NCBI GenBank assembly: GCA_965229645.1
Contig: OZ245893.1
Coordinates: 1,922,001 to 1,986,000, forward strand
Direction: 5' to 3'
Length of the DNA stretch: 64,000 nt
DNA from: CAXQZM01 sp965229645
GTDB lineage: Bacteria > Pseudomonadota > Alphaproteobacteria > UBA7985
In this document: positions 26,668 through 36,183 of the stretch, piece after piece
Layout of the letters: every line of letters begins with the position of its first letter
Position numbering within the stretch: position 1 is the stretch's first letter
Notes under the pieces: model-generated
Database searches by the model: none
Told to the model about the DNA's origin: nothing
Seen by the model: the letters and a program-made list of their open reading frames with translations, nothing else
Program-made: the position numbers and the translations under genes

Positions 26668-27246
26668 TTGTCAGATCAAGCACAGGCATTTTCCGAAGTT
26701 GCCAAGCGCTACGCTGGTGCCCTGCTGGCTTTGGCCGACGAACAGGGCCAGGTCGATGCGGTTGGGAAGGATTTGGCGCGTCTGGGGTCGGCAATCGACG
26801 GGTCGGCGACTTTGGCGTCCGCCCTCGCCAACCCGCTGCTGCGCCGCGACCAGGTGGCAGCGGCTCTGACCGCGCTTATGACCAAAATGGACGCCTGCGA
26901 CCTCAGCCAGAAATTTGTGGGTTTGGTCGCCAAGAATGGACGGGCCAAGCACCTCGGGGCCATGGTGACTGCGTTCGCGACCAAACTAGCGCGTCGCCGC
27001 GGGGAGTTGACCGCCCAGGTCACCAGCGCGCGGCCCCTATCGGCCCCCCAGGTCACCGCTTTGACCCAGACCCTCGCCAAGGAACTCGGGGCCAAAGTTC
27101 AGATTAGCGCGCAGGTCGATCCGCGTATTTTGGGCGGCCTCGTTGTTCAAGTCGGCTCCAAGATGATCGATTCGAGCCTCAAGACCAAACTGCAAAAACT
27201 CAAACTGTCCTTGTCCAAGGGCCTAACCACGAAAGGGATGGCGTGA
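26668..27246 (+). CDS. atpH: ATP synthase F1 subunit delta
   Basis: The 192-residue delta subunit (OSCP family) joins the F1 head to the b/b' stalk. The start is TTG at 26668, preceded by GAAGGGA; the N-terminus reads VAKRYAGALLALADEQG, typical of the family, and the C-terminal domain holds VDPRILGGLVVQVGSKMIDSS. It is first in the atpHAGDC operon and overlaps atpA by 4 bp. A TTG start at the head of the operon would keep delta output lower than the alpha/beta subunits, in line with one copy per complex. Confidence 0.95.
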   Translation: MSDQAQAFSEVAKRYAGALLALADEQGQVDAVGKDLARLGSAIDGSATLASALANPLLRRDQVAAALTALMTKMDACDLSQKFVGLVAKNGRAKHLGAMVTAFATKLARRRGELTAQVTSARPLSAPQVTALTQTLAKELGAKVQISAQVDPRILGGLVVQVGSKMIDSSLKTKLQKLKLSLSKGLTTKGMA

Positions 27247-28775
27247 TGGAAATCCGCGCTGCTGAAATCTCCAAGATTTTAAGGGACCAAATCGACAACT
27301 TTGGGACCGAGGCCGATGTCGCCGAAGTCGGTTCTGTTCTGTCGGTCGGGGATGGGGTTGCCCGCGTCTATGGCCTCGACCAGGTCCAGGCGGGGGAGAT
27401 GGTGGAATTTCCAGGCGGCATACGGGGCATGGCCCTAAACCTGGAAACCGACAATGTCGGTGTGGTGATCTTCGGGTCCGACCGCGACATCAAGGAAGGC
27501 GATGTTGTCAAACGCACGGGCGCGATCGTTGAAACCCCCGTCGGTCGGGGCCTCTTAGGCCGGGTGGTGGACGCGCTCGGCACGCCTATCGATGGCAAAG
27601 GCCCGTTAGAGGATGTGACCCTAAGCAGGGTCGAATTAAAAGCCCCAGGCATCATCCCCCGCCAGTCGGTGTTTGAACCCGTCCAAACGGGATTGAAGTC
27701 GATCGATTCGCTGATCCCCATCGGTCGTGGCCAGCGGGAGTTGATTATCGGCGACCGTCAAACTGGAAAGACCGCGGTCGCGGTCGATACGATCCTGAAC
27801 CAAAAGGCCCTGTTCGATTCTGGCGACGCATCCAAGAAGTTGCATTGCATTTACGTCGCGGTCGGGCAAAAGCGCTCCACCGTCGCGCAGATCGTCAAAA
27901 CCCTCGAAGAACATGGCGCCATGGACTATACGACGGTGGTCGCGGCGACCGCGTCCGACCCCGCGCCCACGCAATTCCTAGCGCCTTACACGGGCGCCGC
28001 CATGGGGGAGTTTTTCCGCGACGGCGGCGAACATGCCCTCATCATCTACGACGACTTGACCAAGCAAGCGGTGGCCTATCGGCAGATGTCGCTGCTGCTG
28101 CGCCGCCCGCCGGGGCGTGAGGCTTACCCTGGGGATGTATTTTACTTGCATTCGCGCTTGCTGGAGCGCGCGGCGAAAATGTCCGACGAACAAGGGGGCG
28201 GGTCACTGACCGCGCTGCCGATCGTCGAAACGCAAGCCAACGATGTCTCCGCCTTTATCCCGACCAACGTGATTTCCATTACCGACGGGCAAATCTTCCT
28301 AGAGACCAATTTGTTTTTCAAAGGCATTCGCCCTGCGGTCAATGTGGGCTTGTCGGTCTCGCGCGTTGGGTCGGCCGCGCAAACCAAGGCCATGAAGAAA
28401 GTGTCGGGCGGCATTAAGTTGGAGCTGGCGCAATACCGCGAGATGGAAGCCTTTGCGCAGTTCGCCTCCGACCTCGATGCGTCAACGCGCCAAGTCCTGG
28501 AACGCGGCGCGCGTCTCACTGAACTGCTGAAGCAAGATCAGTACAGTCCTTTGGCCATGGAACAGCAGGTTTGCCTCATTTACGCGGGCACCAAGGGCTA
28601 TGTGGACCAGGTCGCCGTCGCCGACGTGCGCCGTTACGAAGCCCAGTTGCTGCAGGCCCTCGATACCAAGGGGGCGGGCGTCCTGTCCGCGATTCGCGAT
28701 TCGGGCAAGCTCGACGACGCAACAGAGGACCAGCTCAAGGCCCTCCTCGACGACTTCACAGGCACCTTCGCGTAG
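27243..28775 (+). CDS. atpA: ATP synthase F1 subunit alpha
   Basis: The 510-residue non-catalytic nucleotide-binding subunit; three copies alternate with beta in F1. Walker A is GDRQTGKTAVAVD near residue 170, and the family signature PAVNVGLSVSRVGS is present. ATG 27243 overlaps the stop of atpH, suggesting translational coupling. Length is normal, and no key residue is missing. Confidence 0.98.
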   Translation: MMEIRAAEISKILRDQIDNFGTEADVAEVGSVLSVGDGVARVYGLDQVQAGEMVEFPGGIRGMALNLETDNVGVVIFGSDRDIKEGDVVKRTGAIVETPVGRGLLGRVVDALGTPIDGKGPLEDVTLSRVELKAPGIIPRQSVFEPVQTGLKSIDSLIPIGRGQRELIIGDRQTGKTAVAVDTILNQKALFDSGDASKKLHCIYVAVGQKRSTVAQIVKTLEEHGAMDYTTVVAATASDPAPTQFLAPYTGAAMGEFFRDGGEHALIIYDDLTKQAVAYRQMSLLLRRPPGREAYPGDVFYLHSRLLERAAKMSDEQGGGSLTALPIVETQANDVSAFIPTNVISITDGQIFLETNLFFKGIRPAVNVGLSVSRVGSAAQTKAMKKVSGGIKLELAQYREMEAFAQFASDLDASTRQVLERGARLTELLKQDQYSPLAMEQQVCLIYAGTKGYVDQVAVADVRRYEAQLLQALDTKGAGVLSAIRDSGKLDDATEDQLKALLDDFTGTFA

Positions 28776-28789
28776 AGGACCATCGCTAA

Positions 28790-29683
28790 GTGGCAAGCCT
28801 AAAAGACCTTCGCGACCGCATCAAGTCGGTCCAGAATACGCGCAAAATCACCTCGGCCATGAAAATGGTCGCGGCGGCCAAATTGCGCCGTGCCCAAGAT
28901 CAGGCCGAGGCGGGGCGCCCCTACGCCGAGCGCATGGGTGCCATGCTGACCTCCCTTGCGGCAAACGGCAACGCCGATTTGCCCTTGCTCGCGGGCACGG
29001 GCAAACACGAGACGCACCTGATCGTCTTGGGCACAGCGGATCGAGGCCTGTGCGGCGGCTTCAATTCCAACCTGATCCGCAAAGCAACGCAATTGGCCGA
29101 GACGCATACGGCGGCTGGGCGTAAGGTGATCTTTTATTGCCTCGGTCGCAAAGGGGCCGCGGCTATGCGCCGGCAATTTGGCGACGCGGTAGTGAAGGTG
29201 ACCGAAGACCTCGACAAGCCGCGCCTATCGTTCGACAAGGCCTCGGCCGTCGCCAAGGATCTCTTGAGCCTGTTCCAGGACGGTGCCTTTGATGCGGCAA
29301 CGCTGGTTTATGCCGAATTCCAGTCGGCCATTTCCCAAGTGGTCACGCCGCAACAGATCATCCCCTTTGCCGACCTGAACGCGGGGCAAGACGCGGCGCA
29401 GAGCGGCGCAGGCCCTGCGGTGGCAACGGCGTCGGTCGACTACGAGCCAGGGGAGGAAGAGGTCCTGTCCGACCTCTTGCCGCGCAACGTTGCGGTGCAA
29501 ATTTATCGGGGCCTGCTGGAAAACGCCGCCTCCGAACAGGGCGCACGCATGACGGCCATGGACAATGCCACCCGCAATGCGGGGGACATGATCAAGTCCC
29601 TATCCCTGGTCTACAACCGCACGCGCCAAGCGCAAATCACCAAAGAACTGATCGAAATCGTCTCGGGCGCCGAAGCGCTCTAA
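28790..29683 (+). CDS. atpG: ATP synthase F1 subunit gamma
   Basis: The 297-residue central rotor shaft. The N-terminal coiled-coil helix ASLKDLRDRIKSVQNTRKIT and the C-terminal helix with the family signature ending YNRTRQAQITKELIEIVSGA form the shaft; the ADRGLCGGFN motif lies in the Rossmann-like part. Start is GTG at 28790, 14 bp after atpA. A short extra loop around residues 195-220 is typical of alphaproteobacterial gamma subunits. Confidence 0.97.
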   Translation: MASLKDLRDRIKSVQNTRKITSAMKMVAAAKLRRAQDQAEAGRPYAERMGAMLTSLAANGNADLPLLAGTGKHETHLIVLGTADRGLCGGFNSNLIRKATQLAETHTAAGRKVIFYCLGRKGAAAMRRQFGDAVVKVTEDLDKPRLSFDKASAVAKDLLSLFQDGAFDAATLVYAEFQSAISQVVTPQQIIPFADLNAGQDAAQSGAGPAVATASVDYEPGEEEVLSDLLPRNVAVQIYRGLLENAASEQGARMTAMDNATRNAGDMIKSLSLVYNRTRQAQITKELIEIVSGAEAL

Positions 29684-29707
29684 CCCTAGTCGAGAGGAAA
29701 GAACACC

Positions 29708-31129
29708 ATGGCTGCTAACAATAAAGGACGCATCGCCCAAGTCTTAGGCGCGGTTGTTGACGTTGAATTCGACGGCGATTTGCCAGCGATCCTGAATGCC
29801 ATTACCACGAAAATTGGCGACCATGAAACGACCCTGGAGGTCGCCCAGCACCTGGGCGAAAACACCGTGCGCTGCATCGCCATGGAAACCACCGATGGCA
29901 TGGTGCGCGGCCAGGAGGTGATCGACACGGGCGATTCCATCAAAGTCCCCGTCGGCGAAGAAACCCTGGGCCGTATCATGGATGTGACGGGCGCGCCGAT
30001 CGATGAGCGCGGGGAGATTCGCCCCACCGCCTACTGGCCGATCCACCGCGACGCGCCCGAGTTCGTCGATCAGTCGACCGAGGCCGAGGTCCTGGTCACG
30101 GGGATCAAAGTGATCGACCTGCTGGAACCCTACGCCAAAGGCGGCAAAATCGGCCTGTTCGGCGGCGCGGGCGTTGGCAAGACCGTTCTGATTCAGGAAT
30201 TGATCAACAATGTGGCCAAGGGCCATGGCGGCTATTCGGTCTTCGCCGGTGTGGGGGAGCGGACCCGCGAAGGCAACGATCTCTACTACGAAATGCAGGA
30301 TGCAGGCGTCATCGACTTCGACAAGGGCTCTAAGGTCGCGCTGGTATTCGGGCAAATGAATGAGCCCCCTGGCGCGCGCGCGCGCGTTGCTCTGACGGGC
30401 CTCACCCAGGCCGAGTATTTCCGCGATGAACAGGGTCAAGACGTGCTGTTCTTCGTCGATAATATCTTCCGCTTTACCCAGGCGGGCGCGGAAGTATCGG
30501 CGCTCTTGGGGCGGATCCCGTCTGCGGTTGGCTATCAGCCGACCTTGGCGACCGACATGGGCACCATGCAGGAACGGATCACCTCGACCAACAAGGGGTC
30601 GATCACTTCGGTTCAGGCGGTCTACGTTCCCGCCGATGACTTGACCGATCCCGCGCCCGCGACCACCTTTGCCCACTTGGACGCCACGACGGTCTTGAAC
30701 CGAGCCATCGCCGAAAAGGGGATCTATCCTGCGGTCGACCCGCTCGATTCGACGTCGCGCATCTTGGACCCGCAAGTTGTCGGCCAAGAGCACTACGAGA
30801 CCGCGCGGGCGGTCCAATCCATCTTGCAGCAGTATAAGTCCTTGCAGGACATCATCGCGATTTTGGGCATGGACGAACTCTCCGCCGAAGATAAGCTGGT
30901 CGTCGATCGCGCCCGGAAAGTGGAACGCTTCCTATCGCAACCGTTCCATGTCGCAGAGGTCTTTACGGGCTTCCCAGGGGTGTTTGTGGCCTTGGAAGAT
31001 ACGATCAAAGCCTTCAAAGGCATCGTCGCTGGGGACTACGACCATCTGCCCGAGCAAGCCTTCTACATGGTTGGCACCATCGAGGAGGCCATGGCCAAGG
31101 CGGAGAAAATGACCGCCGAAGCGGCCTAA
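29708..31129 (+). CDS. atpD: ATP synthase F1 subunit beta
   Basis: The 473-residue catalytic subunit. Walker A is GGAGVGKTVLIQELI near residue 157, the catalytic Glu lies in GVGERTREGNDLY, and the DELSEED-like region reads DELSAEDKLVV. The ATG at 29708 is preceded by GAGAGGAAAG. It is fourth in the operon, 24 bp after atpG. The protein is complete and of normal length. Confidence 0.98.
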   Translation: MAANNKGRIAQVLGAVVDVEFDGDLPAILNAITTKIGDHETTLEVAQHLGENTVRCIAMETTDGMVRGQEVIDTGDSIKVPVGEETLGRIMDVTGAPIDERGEIRPTAYWPIHRDAPEFVDQSTEAEVLVTGIKVIDLLEPYAKGGKIGLFGGAGVGKTVLIQELINNVAKGHGGYSVFAGVGERTREGNDLYYEMQDAGVIDFDKGSKVALVFGQMNEPPGARARVALTGLTQAEYFRDEQGQDVLFFVDNIFRFTQAGAEVSALLGRIPSAVGYQPTLATDMGTMQERITSTNKGSITSVQAVYVPADDLTDPAPATTFAHLDATTVLNRAIAEKGIYPAVDPLDSTSRILDPQVVGQEHYETARAVQSILQQYKSLQDIIAILGMDELSAEDKLVVDRARKVERFLSQPFHVAEVFTGFPGVFVALEDTIKAFKGIVAGDYDHLPEQAFYMVGTIEEAMAKAEKMTAEAA

Positions 31130-31148
31130 ACGCAGAACGCCCGCAGTC

Positions 31149-31571
31149 ATGGCCACGACAACCTTGCTCGAACTCGTGACGCCCGAGGCGCTGGTCCTGC
31201 GCGAGGCCATTGCCATGGTGGTGATCCCTGGCGTGGAGGGCGACATGGGCGTGATGGCCGATCATGCCCCAAGCGTTTCCACGTTGCGCCCCGGCCTTGT
31301 TGCCTTGCATGAGGATATGAGCGCGGCGCCGATCCGCAGAATTTTCGTCGGCGGCGGCGTTGCCGAAGTCACGGCAGAACGCTGCATCATCTTGGCGGAA
31401 GAGGCCATCGACCTAAGCGACCTATCCGCGCAAGACGCGCACGCGCGGCAGAAGGACGCGGAAGCGGCCCTGGCGGCAGCGACCTCAGAGGGCGACAAGA
31501 CCCAGGCGCAGGCCGAACTGGCCATCGCCCAAGCGCAGGTTGCGGCTTTAACCGCACCAAGATCGAGCTGA
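31149..31571 (+). CDS. atpC: ATP synthase F1 subunit epsilon
   Basis: The 140-residue subunit sits at the foot of gamma and can inhibit ATP hydrolysis. The N-terminal beta-sandwich reads LELVTPEALVLREAIAMVV and GDMGVMADHAPSVSTLRPG, and a short C-terminal helical hairpin rich in Ala/Gln follows. It is the last gene of the operon, 19 bp after atpD, and a terminator-like hairpin follows within 15 bp. Confidence 0.95.
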   Translation: MATTTLLELVTPEALVLREAIAMVVIPGVEGDMGVMADHAPSVSTLRPGLVALHEDMSAAPIRRIFVGGGVAEVTAERCIILAEEAIDLSDLSAQDAHARQKDAEAALAAATSEGDKTQAQAELAIAQAQVAALTAPRSS

Positions 31572-31584
31572 AGGAACGCCAACC

Positions 31585-31618
31585 CCACGCCGCAAATGCG
31601 GGCGGAGGCCCTTTTTTG
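31585..31618 (+). terminator. terminator after atpHAGDC
   Basis: A small hairpin, CCGCAAATGCGG (31590-31601), extended by imperfect GC pairing, is followed by GGAGGCC and a run of six T at 31612-31617. It lies 14-47 bp after the atpC stop. It resembles a Rho-independent terminator, though the T run is separated from the stem by about 10 bases. Confidence 0.5.
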
Positions 31619-31683
31619 GACGGGACTCAAGGACAGCTTGATAGAGCCCCGATTTTCAGCTCAAAAATGTTCTCATCTTATTC

Positions 31684-31712
31684 TTGACATTTTAGAACAA
31701 ATAATGAACATT
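31684..31712 (+). promoter_or_regulatory. recA promoter with LexA (SOS) operator
   Basis: The alphaproteobacterial SOS operator GAAC-N7-GAAC is present exactly at 31695-31709. A TTGACA hexamer at 31684-31689 begins 6 bases before it, so LexA bound here would cover the promoter spacer and -10 region. The -10 is weak (near 31706-31712). The ATG of recA is 111 bp downstream. Confidence 0.8.
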
Positions 31713-31819
31713 GCCCGAGGATGACGATTTGAAGATCCCTTGGCTGGTTTCGTCAGATCTCGCATCCTGAGCCGTTGTTTGACACAGGCTGAAAACTTAA
31801 ACCCAGAGGGAGACTCGAC

Positions 31820-32911
31820 ATGAGCGCGAAGAAGTTAGAGATTATCGAAGGAGGCCTCCCCATGGAGTCGAAACAAGACCAGGCCAAGAAAAAGGCCCTT
31901 GAGGCGGCCATGAGCCAAATTGACCGGGCCTTCGGCAAGGGGTCCATCATGCGCCTTGGTCAGCGCGATGTCGTGGAAACCGAAGTCGTTTCCACAGGGT
32001 CGCTCGGCTTGGACATCGCCTTAGGGATCGGGGGCTTTCCCAAGGGTCGTATCGTCGAGATCTACGGCCCCGAAAGTTCGGGCAAAACGACGCTTGCCCT
32101 CCATGCCATTGCCGAGGCGCAAAAAGGCGGTGGCACCTGCGCCTTCGTGGACGCCGAACACGCCCTTGACCCCATCTACGCCCGCAAACTCGGCGTTGAT
32201 ATCGACACCCTTCTGATCTCTCAGCCCGATACGGGCGAGCAGTCTTTGGAAATCGCCGATACGCTCGTCCGCTCGGGCGCGGTTGACGTTCTGGTCGTCG
32301 ACTCGGTCGCTGCCCTGGTGCCGCGGGCAGAATTAGAGGGGGACATGGGCGATTCGCAGCCAGGGCTGCAGGCCCGGCTCATGTCCCAAGCCTTGCGCAA
32401 GTTGACGGGCACCATCTCCAAGTCCAACACCATGGTGATTTTCATCAATCAGTTGCGGATGAAAATTGGAGTCATGTTCGGTTCCCCAGAGACCACGACA
32501 GGCGGCAACGCCCTCAAGTTCTATTCCTCCGTTCGTCTCGACATACGGCGGATCGGCGCGGTCAAGGACCGCGACGAGGTGGTCGGCAACCAGACCAAAA
32601 TCAAAGTCGTCAAGAATAAGCTGGCCCCGCCGTTTCGAATCGTTGAGCTCGATATCATGTACGGAGAAGGTATTTCCAAAACCGGAGAGTTGCTCGATTT
32701 GGGCATGCAGGCAGGCGTCGTCGAGAAATCGGGCGCTTGGTTTTCGGCGGGCGACGATCGCCTCGGTCAGGGCCGTGAGAACGCCAAGCAGTTCTTGTTG
32801 GACAATCCCGACATAGCAAGGCGCATCGAAACAACCATTCGTGCCAACGCGGGTCTTGTCTCCGATGCCATGCTGGAAGGGCCTGGCGATCAGGACGGTA
32901 AGGAAGACTGA
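31820..32911 (+). CDS. recA: recombinase RecA
   Basis: RecA forms filaments on single-stranded DNA for homologous recombination and triggers LexA cleavage. The 363-residue protein has Walker A GPESSGKTTLALH (near residue 82), the family signature ALKFYSSVRLDIRR and the expected acidic C-terminus. Two starts are possible: ATG 31820 with GAGGGAG before it, and ATG 31862 with AAGGAGG before it. The longer one gives the short N-terminal extension usual in alphaproteobacteria and is preferred. SOS control is indicated by the operator at 31695-31709. Confidence 0.96.
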   Translation: MSAKKLEIIEGGLPMESKQDQAKKKALEAAMSQIDRAFGKGSIMRLGQRDVVETEVVSTGSLGLDIALGIGGFPKGRIVEIYGPESSGKTTLALHAIAEAQKGGGTCAFVDAEHALDPIYARKLGVDIDTLLISQPDTGEQSLEIADTLVRSGAVDVLVVDSVAALVPRAELEGDMGDSQPGLQARLMSQALRKLTGTISKSNTMVIFINQLRMKIGVMFGSPETTTGGNALKFYSSVRLDIRRIGAVKDRDEVVGNQTKIKVVKNKLAPPFRIVELDIMYGEGISKTGELLDLGMQAGVVEKSGAWFSAGDDRLGQGRENAKQFLLDNPDIARRIETTIRANAGLVSDAMLEGPGDQDGKED

Positions 32912-32944
32912 TCCCAAGAGTCGCTTTCTTAGCGTGTCTCGGGG

Positions 32945-33000
32945 CCGCCGTCGCGGCCCGATACCAGTGGCGATTAAGAATGACTCTTATGTTCGCTGGG
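32945..33000 (-). mobile_element. TNA-type repeat, partial copy (terminal module plus GC stem)
   Basis: A GGGCCGCG-like stem piece is followed by a 40-bp-type module (about 32962-33000) starting TACCAGTGGCG and ending GTTCGCTGG. Its last bases are degraded (GGGACC instead of GGTATAA). It lies 34 bp after the recA stop. Confidence 0.6.
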
Positions 33001-33004
33001 ACCC

Positions 33005-33062
33005 CATGAAGGGATGCCTGTCGGGCATCGTTTGACACTGCACAAAGTTCGTGCCGTCTGTA
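33005..33062 (+). repeat. short repeat shared with 57397-57460
   Basis: A stretch reading GCCTGTCGGGCATCGTTTG and then CACAAAGTTCGTGCCGTCTG is found again, inverted and about 80 percent identical, at 57397-57460. Both copies lie beside a TNA-type repeat. Its nature is unknown; it could be a remnant of an insertion sequence end. Confidence 0.5.
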
Positions 33063-33155
33063 CTTCCTGCCGCCGACACCAGCTGGTAGCCGATGTGACG
33101 GAAGGATCCATCTCCGCGTTAGGATCAGCCGCAACGCAGGTGGATCAACAGGTCA

Positions 33156-33351
33156 TACCAACGGCGAAAAAAGTTGACACTTTTTTGGCCGTTTTGTGTC
33201 TCATGGCAGAAACGCTTCGCGTTTCGCCTCCGACGGGGCCTTCGCTTATACCCCGAGGCGCTTTCTTAGCTCATCTCGTGGCCGCTACGGGGGCCGCAGT
33301 CGCGGCCCTTATACCAGCGATCATAAGAGTCATTCTCATTCGCCGCTGGTA
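33156..33351 (+). mobile_element. TNA-type MITE, full copy (196 bp)
   Basis: Forward orientation with a perfect TCA duplication at 33153-33155 and 33352-33354. It has the left GTTGACAC hairpin, the CTTCGCG palindrome, the GC stems (slightly altered in the CCCCGAG/CTCGTGG stem) and the 40-bp module. It lies between recA and alaS. Confidence 0.9.
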
Positions 33352-33528
33352 TCATACCACTTGTGGGTTTTTTGCGGCAAGCGGTTCAAATCACTTGGCA
33401 AGGTCTCTAAAGCCGTTCTCGTTTGTATTGAACCGGTTGAATGGCTTTAGGCCCCGCGGATGGTCCCCACGTCGGTCTGGCGTGGGGTCCGCGATGGGTT
33501 TTGGGGTCGGATCGGAAACGAGGATCCC

Positions 33529-36183
33529 ATGAGCAGCACACATCAAATTCGTCGTACTTTTCTCGATTTTTTTAAGGATCGAGACCATGCGGAAGTGCCC
33601 TCGAGCGCTTTGGTGCCGCAAAACGACCCGACCCTCATGTTCACCAATTCGGGCATGGTGCAGTTTAAGAACGTTTTTACGGGTCAAGAAACCCGCCCCT
33701 ATCAACGCGCAACCACATCGCAAAAATGCGTTCGGGCGGGTGGAAAGCACAACGACCTAGAAAATGTCGGCAAGACCGCGCGCCACCATACCTTTTTTGA
33801 GATGCTCGGCAATTTTTCCTTCGGTGACTATTTTAAGGCCGAGGCGATTGAAGGCGCCTGGACCCTGATCACCCAAGTCTATGGCCTGCCAAAGGACAAG
33901 TTGCTGGTCACCGTATTCCATGAAGACGCCGAAGCGCGTCAGCTCTGGAAGTCTATCGCGGGGCTGCGCGAGGATCGGATTATCCCCATCGCCACATCGG
34001 ACAATTTTTGGACCATGGGGGACACGGGGCCTTGCGGGCCCTGTTCGGAAATTTTCTTTGACCACGGCGATACGATCTGGGGCGGGCCGCCAGGGTCAGC
34101 CGATGAGGATGGGGACCGCTTCATCGAGATTTGGAACCTGGTGTTCATGCAGTACAATGTGGCGACCAAGGGCGCTGAACAATTGCCCTTGCCCCGGCCG
34201 TCCATCGACACTGGCATGGGCTTGGAACGGATTGCCGCGGTCCTGCAAGGCAAGCACGACAACTACGACATCGATCTCATGCGCGCCTTAATTGAGGCCT
34301 CGGCCCAAGCGTCCAACGACGATCCCGATGGCCCCAATCAGGTGAGCCATCGGGTCATCGCCGATCATCTGCGGTCGGCAGCGTTCTTGATCGCCGAAGG
34401 CGTGCTGCCCGCCAACGAAGGGCGCGGCTATGTCCTGCGCCGGATTATGCGTCGGGGCATGCGCCATGCGCACCGGGTTGGAAATCGTGACCCCTTGCTT
34501 CATCGCTTGGTACCCGCCCTCGTTTCCCAAATGTCGGCGCACTTTGGCGAGCTGCGCGAAACGCAGGCCCTCATCACCCAAACCTTGGAGTTAGAGGAAA
34601 CCCGTTTCAAGGCCACCCTTGATCGCGGCCTCAGCCTGCTGGCAGAGGAAACCGATAAGCTCGCCAGCGACGGCGTTTTGCCTGGGGCAATCGCCTTCAA
34701 ACTGTACGACACTTATGGGTTTCCCTTGGATTTGACCCAAGACATCTTGTCGTCCCAAGGTCGCGGGCTCGACACCGTTGGATTTGAGGAAGCCATGGCC
34801 GCGCAGAAAACCCAAGCGCGCCTAGCCTTCAAGGGCACGGGCGGGAGCGCCACCCAGGCGTTGTTTTTCCAATTGAGCGAGCGCCTGACCCCGACGGAGT
34901 TCCTAGGCTATAGCACCTTGCAAGCCGAGGCGGTTGTAACCGCCCTCGTCAATGACGGCGCGGAGGTATCGAGCCTGAACCAGGGCGAGGACGGGCTGCT
35001 GCTGACCTCGCAAACCCCGTTCTACGCTGAATCGGGCGGCCAGCAAGGCGACTGCGGCTGGATTGAAGGGGAAGACGGCAGCCGCGCGCGCGTCGTCGAT
35101 ACCCAAAAGCAGCTTGGAACCCTGTGGTTGCACGTTGTGAAGGTCGAAGCTGGCCAATTCCATCGCAATCAAAAGATCCGTTTGCGCGTTGACGGCGGGC
35201 GGCGAGCGGCCCTGCAACAGCACCATTCGGCAACGCATCTCCTGCACGCGGCCTTGCGGCGGGAATTGGGGGACCATGTGCGGCAAAAGGGATCGCTGGT
35301 TGCCCCTGATCGATTGCGATTTGACTTTGCCCACGCGCTGGCGCTGACCCAGGATCAGATGCGGCGGATTGAAATCGAGGTCAACGCGGAAATCCAAGCC
35401 AACACGCCCGTCACCACCCGCCTCATGACCCCAGAGGCCGCCAAGGCCCAGGGCGCCATGGCCCTATTCGGAGAAAAATACGGCGAGGAAGTCCGCGTTG
35501 TGGCCATGGGGCAAGAGGGTGCTGAGGGCCAAGTTTATTCCCTGGAATTGTGCGGGGGCACCCACGTTGTCCAGACGGGCGCAATCGGGCAGCTGGTATT
35601 GGTGGCCGAGGAAGGACCCGCCGCGGGCGTTCGTCGCCTCACGGCCCTGGCAGGACGCGCAGCCCTTGAGCACGGTCAACGCCAAGACGCCTTGATCGAT
35701 CACGTCGCGACCCAACTGAAGGCCCCCGCGACCGAAATCCCCGAACGAGTGTCGGCCCTGATGGCGGACCGACGGCGCCTAGAGGCAGAGATTATCAAAC
35801 TCCGCAAGCAACTGGTCGCGGGCGGCACAAGAACCGAGCAGCGGCGCGTGGCGGGGCATCCCTTTAGCGCGCAAGTTCTGAGCGACATTCCCGCAAAAGA
35901 TCTCAAAGGCATGGCCGATGAGGTCATGCGCGGCCAGGGCAGCGGCGTCGTGATCCTGGTATCCACCGACTTGGGCAAAGTGTCGATCGTGGCCGCGGTG
36001 CATCCCGAGTTGAGCGCGAAACTGAGCGCCGTTGATCTGGTGCGCGCCGCGGCAGCCGCAGTCGGCGGCAAAGGCGGCGGCGGGCGGCCCCATATGGCCC
36101 AAGCGGGCGGCCCTCATGTCGCCGATGCCAGCGACGCGTTGCGCGTTGCCGAAGAGCTGGCGACCGCAGCCTTAAGTGATTGA
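33529..36183 (+). CDS. alaS: alanyl-tRNA synthetase
   Basis: From ATG 33529 the protein has 884 residues. The class II core reads FTNSGMVQFKNVFTGQE and TTSQKCVRAGGKHNDLENVG; the editing domain has HHSATHLLHAALRRELG and the zinc site CGGTHV, and the C-terminal DHHA1-like domain contains the glycine-rich end GGKGGGGRPHMAQAGG. Upstream in-frame codons from 33460 give sequence unlike AlaS and are rejected; GAGGATCCC precedes ATG 33529. The next gene overlaps the stop by 8 bp. Confidence 0.97.
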   Translation: MSSTHQIRRTFLDFFKDRDHAEVPSSALVPQNDPTLMFTNSGMVQFKNVFTGQETRPYQRATTSQKCVRAGGKHNDLENVGKTARHHTFFEMLGNFSFGDYFKAEAIEGAWTLITQVYGLPKDKLLVTVFHEDAEARQLWKSIAGLREDRIIPIATSDNFWTMGDTGPCGPCSEIFFDHGDTIWGGPPGSADEDGDRFIEIWNLVFMQYNVATKGAEQLPLPRPSIDTGMGLERIAAVLQGKHDNYDIDLMRALIEASAQASNDDPDGPNQVSHRVIADHLRSAAFLIAEGVLPANEGRGYVLRRIMRRGMRHAHRVGNRDPLLHRLVPALVSQMSAHFGELRETQALITQTLELEETRFKATLDRGLSLLAEETDKLASDGVLPGAIAFKLYDTYGFPLDLTQDILSSQGRGLDTVGFEEAMAAQKTQARLAFKGTGGSATQALFFQLSERLTPTEFLGYSTLQAEAVVTALVNDGAEVSSLNQGEDGLLLTSQTPFYAESGGQQGDCGWIEGEDGSRARVVDTQKQLGTLWLHVVKVEAGQFHRNQKIRLRVDGGRRAALQQHHSATHLLHAALRRELGDHVRQKGSLVAPDRLRFDFAHALALTQDQMRRIEIEVNAEIQANTPVTTRLMTPEAAKAQGAMALFGEKYGEEVRVVAMGQEGAEGQVYSLELCGGTHVVQTGAIGQLVLVAEEGPAAGVRRLTALAGRAALEHGQRQDALIDHVATQLKAPATEIPERVSALMADRRRLEAEIIKLRKQLVAGGTRTEQRRVAGHPFSAQVLSDIPAKDLKGMADEVMRGQGSGVVILVSTDLGKVSIVAAVHPELSAKLSAVDLVRAAAAAVGGKGGGGRPHMAQAGGPHVADASDALRVAEELATAALSD

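Noticed and set aside
29744..30817. 357-codon minus-strand frame opposite atpD
   Set aside because: Antisense shadow of a highly conserved gene; no ribosome site or family features.
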